DNA of 6,462 bases, taken from Candidatus Bipolaricaulota bacterium (GTDB lineage: Bacteria > Bipolaricaulota > Bipolaricaulia > RBG-16-55-9 > DRXL01). Below are positions 1 through 6,000 of the stretch, in pieces. The stretch is taken from positions 1 to 6,462 of the forward strand of contig JAILZC010000056.1 of assembly GCA_023512665.1 (NCBI GenBank), written 5' to 3'. The stretch's first letter is position 1; each line of letters opens with the position of its first letter. The notes below the pieces were generated by a model. It saw only the letters and a program-made list of their open reading frames with translations, made no database searches and was not told where the DNA came from. The translations under genes were made by a program, and so were the position numbers.

Positions 1-769
1 TCCCTTCGCCGTTGATGATGTCATCTATAAAATCCAAGGGTGGCGGCTGCCCATAGTCCAACCCATAGTAGACGATCACGTCGTAGTCTCTGTAGTCGCC
101 CTTGCGGTAGCCCAGATAGAGCCCCTCTTGATAGATCGTCTGGACGCGGGTCTTGAAAGCAGCCTCCAGCCACGCGGAAAGCTTGCTCACGAACGGCTCC
201 GTGAACACGGTGCGCTGCGAGGTGACGAGCAGGGTCTTGGTCGTAGGCCGCTGGCCCCACGGACTTTGGATGACAAATTCTTTGCGGTCCTCGCAATAGA
301 TCCGTCCCGATGGGGGATCGAAGAGCGTGCCGATGATCGTGTACGAGCCCGTCAGAGCGAGCAGTCCCTGGCCGGTGCGACTGGGAAGATGTAACAGAAA
401 CCCTTCCCATTGGAAGTTCGGCTGGAGGTTGAGTTCCCCGGAGAACCGACCAGTAGTAGAGATCGTAAAGGCGCGATCTCCCGGACTACGGACTTCGATC
501 TGAAACCGCGCCCCAGTGATCACCGCCTCGCCCACCCGCAAGCGCGCGAAGACCGAGACCGTCTGCCCGAGCGAATATACGGGGGAATCCGTCCAGAGCT
601 CCAAGACGCAGAGCGGAACCTGGGCCGTGAGGGGAGAGACCAATCCAGCTAAGAGACCAACGGCGAGAACGACACGAGCCCTCTTGACAAGCCTTCGAGA
701 AGACTCTAGAATCAAGAGGGCGTTTGGGATGAAGCTCCCCTGTGGAGCGGGCATGGCAGTGCCGCGCAT
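1..769 (-). CDS. Exported protein of unknown family, C-terminus beyond left edge
   Basis: An open reading frame reads leftward from an ATG at 769 and leaves the window without a stop, giving 256 codons here. The start is chosen because GAGGAGG (778-784) lies 8 nt upstream; a second in-frame ATG at 754 has no such site. Residues 25-32 are basic (RRLVKRAR) and are followed by a hydrophobic run (about 33-44, VVLAVGLLAGLV) and a plausible signal peptidase site after LTA (residue 49), so export is likely, with an unusually long n-region. Residues about 55-160 look beta-rich (YSLGQTVSVFARLRVGEAV, then SYTIIGTLFDPPSG), like a macroglobulin/Ig-like stalk domain. Residues from about 233 (YDVIVYYGLDYG, then FIDDIINGEG) read like the first strand and helix of a Rossmann-like domain. 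I do not recognise the family, and function is unknown. It has its own promoter and is separated by 211 bp from the gene upstream of it. Confidence 0.82.
   Translation of the reverse strand, partial: MRGTAMPAPQGSFIPNALLILESSRRLVKRARVVLAVGLLAGLVSPLTAQVPLCVLELWTDSPVYSLGQTVSVFARLRVGEAVITGARFQIEVRSPGDRAFTISTTGRFSGELNLQPNFQWEGFLLHLPSRTGQGLLALTGSYTIIGTLFDPPSGRIYCEDRKEFVIQSPWGQRPTTKTLLVTSQRTVFTEPFVSKLSAWLEAAFKTRVQTIYQEGLYLGYRKGDYRDYDVIVYYGLDYGQPPPLDFIDDIINGEG
678..721. repeat. 10-bp perfect inverted repeat inside the signal-peptide coding region
   Basis: GCCCTCTTGA (678-687) and TCAAGAGGGC (712-721) are perfect reverse complements separated by 24 nt. In the minus-strand mRNA they could pair around codons 17-31 of the exported protein. 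The interval also contains a plus-strand match to a sigma70 promoter: TTGACA (684-689), 17 nt, TAGAAT (707-712). No plus-strand gene follows for 2 kb, so the promoter match may be chance. The inverted repeat itself is certain; a role is not. Confidence 0.45.
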
Positions 770-777
770 CTCAAGCG

Positions 778-784
778 CCTCCTC
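778..784 (-). promoter_or_regulatory. Shine-Dalgarno site of the exported-protein gene
   Basis: On the minus strand this reads GAGGAGG, 8 nt before the ATG at 769. It decides the start in favour of 769 over the in-frame ATG at 754. Confidence 0.8.
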
Positions 785-887
785 GTTATTATGAACCCAC
801 CAGAGCTATCTTGTGCACAGGGTTTTTATGCTGTGGTACCTGCCCTCTTCACAAATGCCCTCGTTCTGGGTCTTTATCTTATAAGGG

Positions 888-917
888 ATTCTAGCATACT
901 TGCCCCCCAAAAGTCAA
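888..917 (-). promoter_or_regulatory. Sigma70-type promoter for the exported-protein gene
   Basis: On the minus strand: -35 TTGACT (912-917), 18-nt spacer, -10 TAGAAT (888-893), preceded by TGC so that it also forms an extended -10. Transcription would start near 880 and leave a leader of roughly 110 nt before the ATG at 769. It lies in the gap after the threonine synthase stop codon, so the exported-protein gene is probably its own transcription unit. Four 11-bp direct repeats lie just upstream. Confidence 0.65.
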
Positions 918-926
918 GACCTCTCT

Positions 927-970
927 ATGGAAATCCTCTGGAAATCAGATGGAAATCTCATGGAAATCCA
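927..970. repeat. Four tandem 11-bp direct repeats, probable activator-binding array
   Basis: Four units start at 927, 938, 949 and 960, each containing the invariant octamer TGGAAATC on the plus strand (GATTTCCA on the minus strand) followed by two to three variable bases. The period is exactly 11 bp, one helical turn, so all octamers face the same side of the DNA. The array ends 10 bp upstream of the minus-strand -35 box at 912-917, covering roughly -48 to -90 from the inferred start. Conserved core with variable linker at 11-bp spacing is the known arrangement of sites for PhoB/OmpR-type winged-helix regulators. Phased short A-tracts causing curvature are the alternative. No regulator gene is present in the window. 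Confidence 0.75.
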
Positions 971-980
971 GAAAGGCTCT

Positions 981-2147
981 TCAAGACGGGGCTTTCAGCC
1001 CGCTCCCCGTCAGGGGGATGACGAGAGACCTCTCCCCCAGCCCCTCCCCTAAAGGGGGAGGGGAGCCTCCCCTCTCCGCGTCGGGGAGGGGATGGGGGAG
1101 GGGTCTCCCCTTTAGGGAAGGGGGTGGGGTTAAGTCCCTCAGCCCCGCGACCGCAACAGCCGCCGTCGGCTCCACGTAGAGCCCCTGACGAGCAAGCTCC
1201 CGCCGCGCTGCAATGATCTCGTCGTCGCTCACGGTGATGACGCTGCCGCCCGTCTCACGAATCGCCCTTATAATCGCCCTCCAGCGTGCAGGCCGACGGA
1301 TGCGAATCCCCTCGGCGATCGTCTCCCCCTGGGAAACGTCGGGCAACTCTGAGAGATTTTCGCGAAAGACTCTAAAGAGCGGGGCGCAGGCTTGGGATTG
1401 CACCGCGTAGAGTGCGGGCATTCTTTCGATAAGCCCCGCGTCGAATAGATCGCGAAAGCCATAGTACGCCCCCAACAGCAACGTCCCGTGCCCGGTGGGG
1501 AAGAGCATCGCCCCAGGGGCGCGCCCGCCCAGCTGCTCCCACAGCTCATACGCAAGGGTCTTCGTCCCCTCTAAGATGAGCGGGCTGTAGACGTGACTCG
1601 CATAGTACGAGCTTTCTGCGGCTTGTTGGGCAGCGCGAGCGGCGTTCTCCCGCGGCCCCTCAATGGGGATGAGTTCTGCCCCATAGGCGCGAATCTGCGC
1701 GAGCTTCGCCGGAGAAGCCTGAGCAGGGACAAAGATCTGACAGCGAATCTTCGCGCGCGCGCAGTACGCAGAGAGACTCGCTGCAGCGTTGCCCGAAGAG
1801 TCCTCGACGACAGCGTTTACACCGAGCCCCCTCAGAAAGCTTACTAATACCGTCGTCCCGCGATCTTTAAACGACCCTGTCGGCGCGAAGAACTCGAGCT
1901 TCGCGAGAAATTCTCTATGATAAGCTTGGGCGGGAACGAGAGGCGTCCAGCCCTCCCCCAGCGAGATGGGCTCTTTCAGCTTGGGCAGCATCGCCCGATA
2001 GCGCCACAGTGAAAAGATCTTTGCGCTGATAGCTTCGGGACGGAAGCGCGATCTCTCCGAAAGCTCAAAGACCCCGTCGCACTCACAGCGCCAGCGGCGC
2101 GTCGCCAGATCAAACTCTCGGCCGCACTCGGTACAGACAAAGCTCAT
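981..2147 (-). CDS. thrC: Threonine synthase-like PLP enzyme (fold type II) carrying an in-frame palindromic insert
   Basis: This encodes 388 residues. Threonine synthase converts O-phosphohomoserine to threonine and phosphate with pyridoxal phosphate, in the cytoplasm. The N-terminus has a zinc-ribbon-like cysteine set (C5, C8, C21, C23) often found in this family. GEGWTPL (64-70) is followed by the PLP-lysine motif PTGSFKDRG (Schiff-base lysine K94), the substrate loop SSGNAAAS (117-124), a phosphate-binding loop TGHGTLLLG (218-226), and VEPTAAVAVAGL (325-336). The usual end motif LTGSGLK (379-385) is present. Between residues about 340 and 373, Pro/Gly-rich sequence unlike the family is encoded by a palindromic repeat. 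The ATG at 2147 overlaps the stop of the upstream gene (TGATG), implying coupling; an in-frame ATG at 2174 lies inside that gene and is less likely. No homoserine kinase or dehydrogenase is nearby, so a related PLP lyase of similar sequence is not excluded. Confidence 0.88.
   Translation of the reverse strand: MSFVCTECGREFDLATRRWRCECDGVFELSERSRFRPEAISAKIFSLWRYRAMLPKLKEPISLGEGWTPLVPAQAYHREFLAKLEFFAPTGSFKDRGTTVLVSFLRGLGVNAVVEDSSGNAAASLSAYCARAKIRCQIFVPAQASPAKLAQIRAYGAELIPIEGPRENAARAAQQAAESSYYASHVYSPLILEGTKTLAYELWEQLGGRAPGAMLFPTGHGTLLLGAYYGFRDLFDAGLIERMPALYAVQSQACAPLFRVFRENLSELPDVSQGETIAEGIRIRRPARWRAIIRAIRETGGSVITVSDDEIIAARRELARQGLYVEPTAAVAVAGLRDLTPPPSLKGRPLPHPLPDAERGGSPPPLGEGLGERSLVIPLTGSGLKAPS
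1029..1130. repeat. G/C-rich palindromic repeat element inserted in frame in thrC
   Basis: The outer arms 1035-1055 and 1109-1129 are reverse complements at 19 of 21 positions. Nested hairpins are CCCCTCCCC/GGGGAGGGG (1041-1049 with 1055-1063, 5-nt loop) and CCTCCCC/GGGGAGG (1066-1072 with 1083-1089). Composition is almost purely C/T runs followed by G/A runs, unlike the flanking codons. On the minus strand it adds about 34 codons with no stop (beginning TPPPSLKGRPLPHPLP), after which the threonine synthase sequence resumes. It looks like a dispersed, non-autonomous palindromic repeat. Ends are estimated from where family-like protein sequence stops and resumes; no clear target-site duplication was found. 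It is the only copy in the window. Confidence 0.75.
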
Positions 2148-2590
2148 CAGAAGCGATTTTCGCTGTCCCCCCACAGCGTCTGCAGATACGCGATCTGCCC
2201 CCAGTGATAGGCCATATGGGGCATGGGGCTCGTGATTAAGTCTTTGATAGAACGAACTTCTCCCCAGGGCATGGTGCGCTTCTCATTGAACTGTGATGGA
2301 TCAACCGAACGAATCGTCTCCATGAGCTCAGTTTTAGATTCTTCAAAGCGCTTGAGGGCTTCTTCATACGTTGCGGGCTCGCTCGCCGGCGCGGGCGCTG
2401 TCCCCCGCAGTAGCGCCGCGAAGAACGAGTTGGCCATCGCTAGGTGAGCGAGAATCTCTTGGGCGGATTTCCCCGTGGGCAGGGGCTTCCAAGTCTGTTT
2501 CTCTTCGGGCACAGCCTGCGCGGCCTTCAGCAACAGCTCCGAGATCTTCTCGATGCGCTTGACCTCTACCTCGCGTAAGTCCATACTCAT
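2147..2590 (-). CDS. DinB/YfiT-like four-helix-bundle protein
   Basis: This encodes 147 residues, near the usual length of the DinB-like superfamily. The family's three metal-binding histidines are visible: H49 in ILAHLA, and H125 and H129 in HMAYHWGQI. The ending YLQTLWG is also typical of the family. Members are metal-dependent enzymes or thiol transferases (bacillithiol, mycothiol or glutathione linked) of mostly unknown substrate; the name does not mean DNA polymerase IV. The ATG at 2590 is chosen because GGAGGAG (2594-2600) lies just upstream and the promoter at 2615-2643 would place the RNA start near 2608. The longer frame to 2707 would begin upstream of that promoter. It is the first gene of an operon with thrC, whose ATG overlaps this stop codon by one base. 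Confidence 0.85.
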   Translation of the reverse strand: MSMDLREVEVKRIEKISELLLKAAQAVPEEKQTWKPLPTGKSAQEILAHLAMANSFFAALLRGTAPAPASEPATYEEALKRFEESKTELMETIRSVDPSQFNEKRTMPWGEVRSIKDLITSPMPHMAYHWGQIAYLQTLWGDSENRF

Positions 2591-2593
2591 CAG

Positions 2594-2600
2594 CTCCTCC
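2594..2600 (-). promoter_or_regulatory. Shine-Dalgarno site of the DinB-like gene
   Basis: On the minus strand this reads GGAGGAG; its GGAGG core is 5 nt from the ATG at 2590. It supports the short form of the protein over the longer open frame. A second in-frame ATG two codons on (2584) is also within reach. Confidence 0.7.
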
Positions 2601-2614
2601 AAGAGTGCTCCCTC

Positions 2615-2643
2615 ACTATACGTCATAAGACGTGAACCGTCAA
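2615..2643 (-). promoter_or_regulatory. Sigma70-type promoter of the dinB-like/thrC operon
   Basis: On the minus strand: -35 TTGACG (2638-2643), 17-nt spacer, -10 TATAGT (2615-2620). Each hexamer matches consensus at five of six positions with the ideal spacer. The inferred start near 2608 leaves a leader of about 18 nt containing only the Shine-Dalgarno site. This is the best promoter match in the window. Confidence 0.75.
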
Positions 2644-2650
2644 TGTGACG
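2620..2650. promoter_or_regulatory. Two palindromes overlapping the operon promoter, possible operator
   Basis: ACGTC-ATAA-GACGT (2620-2633) fills most of the spacer between the -10 and -35 boxes. CGTCA-ATG-TGACG (2638-2650) covers the -35 box. Both share the half-site CGTC. The position would let a bound repressor block RNA polymerase. Palindromes this short can arise by chance, and no regulator gene is nearby. Confidence 0.4.
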
Positions 2651-2738
2651 TGACCACCTCATTGGATCAGCAGCGAATTGGCACTCCGGCCATAGATGTC
2701 CTTGCAAACTTCATGACTCAGGAGTAAACTGAAGTTTG

Positions 2739-2969
2739 ATGTTGACCGAATACATTCGTGCGGCGATGGAGCGTGCTCGCTATAAGATCATAGACGATGA
2801 TGAGCCCTTCTATGGCGAGATACCCCCATGTCGTGGGGTGTGGGCCACCGGCAAGACCCTGGAAGAGTGCCGCCGCAATCTTGAAGAAGCCCTCGAAGAT
2901 TGGCTGCTTTTCAGCATCGCTAATGGCTTCCCTGTACCACCCAGAAAAGAGTGGGAAAGTCGCCGCTAG
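2739..2969 (+). CDS. hicB: Orphan HicB-family antitoxin-like protein
   Basis: This encodes 76 residues that match the HicB/UPF0150 family: N-terminal MLTEYIRAAM, a strand pair around YKIIDDDEPFYGEIPPCRGVWATG, then the helix TLEECRRNLEEALEDWLLFSIANG and a short tail FPVP. HicB proteins neutralise the mRNA interferase HicA; this version lacks the C-terminal DNA-binding extension of longer HicBs. No HicA-like frame (small, basic, with a conserved histidine) occurs before or after it, so it appears solitary. The ATG at 2739 fits the family N-terminus; a TTG directly before it (2736) is an alternative. AGGAG (2720-2724) is 14 nt from the ATG, longer than ideal. I see no convincing promoter of its own. 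It faces away from the DinB-like operon, and its stop is one base from the promoter of the tricorn gene. Confidence 0.82.
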   Translation: MLTEYIRAAMERARYKIIDDDEPFYGEIPPCRGVWATGKTLEECRRNLEEALEDWLLFSIANGFPVPPRKEWESRR

Positions 2970-2970
2970 C

Positions 2971-2999
2971 TTGCGCTCTTCTTCCATTATCCCTATACT
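2971..2999 (+). promoter_or_regulatory. Sigma70-type promoter of the tricorn protease gene
   Basis: -35 TTGCGC (2971-2976), 17-nt spacer, -10 TATACT (2994-2999). The start would fall near 3006, giving a leader of about 30 nt before the ATG at 3036. It begins immediately after the HicB stop codon, so the two genes need not be co-transcribed from one upstream promoter, although read-through is possible since no terminator lies between. Confidence 0.6.
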
Positions 3000-3023
3000 A
3001 AGGCAATTCTCGTGAGCACTGAA

Positions 3024-3035
3024 GGAGGCTCCTCC
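3024..3035 (+). promoter_or_regulatory. Shine-Dalgarno site within a palindrome, tricorn gene
   Basis: GGAGG (3024-3028) lies 7 nt before the ATG at 3036, and the intervening bases end in its complement CCTCC (3031-3035), forming GGAGG-CT-CCTCC. A short hairpin (GGAG/CTCC with a 4-nt loop) could hide the ribosome site. The site fixes the start at 3036 instead of the in-frame GTG at 3012. Confidence 0.6.
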
Positions 3036-6000
3036 ATGCCAACCGCGGGTTACTATCGCTACCCCACGATCTGTGATGATACGGTCATCTTCATCAGCGA
3101 GGACGATCTCTGGACAGTCTCTGCCAAGGGCGGCGTCGCCCGGCGGCTGACGTCGGGCTTGGGCATGGCTAGTTTCCCTGCGCTCTCCCCCGACGGGAAA
3201 TTCATCGCGTTCAGCGGGCGCGACGAGGGCCACACCGAAGTCTATCTCATGCCCGCCGAGGGCGGCCAACCCAAACGCCTCACGTTTCTGGGAAGTAATT
3301 CTCTCGTCGTGGGCTGGAGCCCCGACGGCAAGATTCTCTTCGCGAGCAACGCTGCGCAGCCATTCTTAAATATTTATCTGCTCTACGCGCTCTCGCCCCA
3401 AGGGGGAACCCCAGAGCTGCTGCCCACCGGCCCGGCTCTGAGCATCTCGTTCGGCCCCAAGGGCGGGCGCGTCATCGGTCGCAATGCGATTGACCCTGCG
3501 CGCTGGAAACGCTATCGTGGGGGCACCGCCGGAGACATTTGGATAGACCCCGACGGCTCCGGCAATTGGAAGAGATTGCTACAGCTCCAGGGAAATCTCT
3601 CCCGCCCCATGTGGATCGGCGATAGAATCTTCTTCTTGTCAGATCACGAGGGCGTCGGCAATCTCTACTCGTGTACGCCCTCCGGGCAAGAGATCAGACG
3701 TCACACCGATCACGAAGACTTTTATGTACGTCACCCCCACACCGACGGCAGACGCATCGTCTATCACGCCGGGGCAGATCTCTACGTCTACGATCCGTCC
3801 AAAGACCAACATTGGAAGATCGAGGTCGAGTATCACAGCCCCAGAACCCAACGCTCTCGCAAGTTCGTAGACTCCTCGAAATACTTGGAAGACTACGCGC
3901 TCCATCCCCAGGGGCACCTCTTAGCCGTGACGACCCGGGGCAAGGTCTTCACTATGGGCAACTGGGAAGGGCCAACAGTCCAGCACGGCGAGCCCGACGG
4001 CGTGCGCCATCGCCTGGCGCGCTGGCTCCACGACGGCAAGAGACTCGTCTCCGTCTGCGACGCCGAGGGCGAAGAATCTCTAGAAATCTTCTGCGCCGAC
4101 GGGCTCACACCCCCCGAAAAACTGACGGGGATCGAGTTTGGCCGCGCCATCGAACTGAAAGCTTCACCCAAGAGCGACCACGTCGCGCTCACCAACCATC
4201 GCAACGAGCTGATTCTCATTGACTTATCGGCGAAGAAAGCTCGCGTACTCGATAAGAGCCCCTATGCGCCCATTGCGGGGTTCGATTGGTCTCCCGACGG
4301 ACGCTGGATCGCTTATAGCTGCGCGCTCAGCTTGCATACCTCAGCGATCAAAGTGTGCAACATCGAGACGGGCGAGCTCTTCCCCGTCACGCGCCCGGTC
4401 TTACAAGACGTCTCCCCGACGTTCGACCCCGACGGGAAGCATCTCTATTTTCTCTCGTATCGCGAGTTCGATCCCGTCTACGATAATCTTCACTTTGATC
4501 TGGGGTTCCCGCGCGGGGTGCGACCGTATCTCGTCACGCTGAAGAAAGATCTGCCGAACCCGTTCGTGCCTGTGCCCAAAGCCCCGGAAGAGAAGAATCA
4601 AAAGCCAGAAGAGAAAAAAGACGTCGAGAAGACTGAACAACGAATCGAGATTGACTTTGAGGGCATCGAGGATCGAGTGCTGGCCTTCCCCGTCCCCGAC
4701 GGGCGCTATCAGCAGATCGCCGCGATCAAGGGCAAAGTGCTGTATACGTCGCTGCCCATTGAGGGCAGTCTCTCTATGAACTGGTTCCAACTGACTGAGC
4801 CTCCCGCTAAGGCAACGCTCGAAGTCTATGACTTTGAGTCACTCAAAGCCGAGACGCTCCTCAGTGGGATCACGAATTTCAAGCTCTCCGACGACCGAAA
4901 GACGTTAGTCTATCGCGCTGGGAACAGACTGCGAGTCCTCAAAGCTGGAGAAAAACCCGACGAAAAATCAGCGGCCGAGCCGCCGGGCAAGAAGAGCGGC
5001 TGGATTGATCTCACGAGAGTCCGCGTCTCGGTCGAGCCGCCCGCGGAGTGGCGCCAGATGTTTCGTGAAGCTTGGCGCCTCCAGCGCGATCACTTCTGGA
5101 CGGAGGACATGGCCGACGTGGACTGGTACGCCGTCTACGAACGCTACTTCCCACTGATAGACCGCATCTCGACGCGGGCAGAGTTCTCAGACTTGATGTG
5201 GGAGATGCAGGGCGAGCTGGGGACTTCTCACGCCTACGAATTTGGCGGGGACTATCGCCCTGAGCCGCGCTACGATATGGGCTTTTTGGGCGCTGATCTC
5301 GTCTATGACAAGAAGTCTAAGCTCTGGAAGATTGAGCACATCGTGCGGGGCGACCCGTGGGATATGACCAAGACCTCCCCACTGGCCCAGCCTGGGGTCA
5401 ACATTCGTGAGGGCGACACGATCTTGGCGATCAACGGCCGCCGCGTAGACGAAAAAACTTCGCCCTATGAGCTGCTGGTCAACCAAGCCAATTGTGAAGT
5501 CTTGCTCACCGTAGGCGACGTCAAGGGCGAGAACCCCCGCACCGTCTCGGTCAAGACGTTGGCGTCCGAGACCCTGGCGCGCTATCGTGAGTGGGTCGAG
5601 AGAAACAGAAAATTCGTCCATGAAAGAACCAACGGTCGCGTGGGGTACGTGCATATCCCCAACATGGGGCCGGTGGGCTATTCTGAGTTCCATCGGTATT
5701 TTCTCTCCGAGATAGATCGCGAGGGCTTAATTATAGATGTGCGGTTTAACGGGGGCGGGCATGTCTCAGAGTTAATCTTAGAGAAGCTCGCCCGACGACG
5801 CATTGCTTACGTAAAGACACGTTGGTTCGGGGAGCAGCCGTACCCGACGGACTCTGTGGGCGGGCCGATGGTCGCCATCACCAACGAGTATGCCGGCTCC
5901 GATGGCGATATCTTCTCACATAACTTCAAGCTCTTGAAGCTCGGCCCGCTCGTGGGCAAGAGGACGTGGGGCGGGGTGATCGGGATTTGGGCCAGACACT

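Noticed and set aside
21..410. A 129-codon minus-strand frame in the left part.
   Set aside because: It lies out of frame within the exported-protein gene, is Arg/His/Pro-rich as expected for a shifted frame, and lacks a ribosome site.
811..819. TTGTGCACA as a DnaA box.
   Set aside because: It is a single site with two mismatches to TTATCCACA, with no cluster, AT-rich unwinding region or dnaA/dnaN nearby.
927..970. The tandem 11-bp units as a small CRISPR or a coding repeat.
   Set aside because: Units and spacers are far too short for CRISPR, and overlapping frames have no protein-like continuation on either side.
985..1011. GACGGGG/CCCCGTC stem as an intrinsic terminator of thrC.
   Set aside because: It lies inside the coding region and is not followed by a T-run on the minus strand.
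2148..2174. ATG at 2174 as the start of the threonine synthase.
   Set aside because: It adds nine residues before the family's cysteine motif and lies inside the upstream gene; the TGATG junction at 2147 is the usual coupled start.
3012..3035. GTG at 3012 as the start of the tricorn gene.
   Set aside because: It would start about 6 nt from the inferred RNA start, without a ribosome site; GGAGG at 3024-3028 and the family N-terminus both favour 3036.
2718..3269. A 183-codon minus-strand open frame crossing the HicB gene, the tricorn promoter and the tricorn start.
   Set aside because: It is antisense to two recognised genes and a good promoter, and its protein has no family-like motif.
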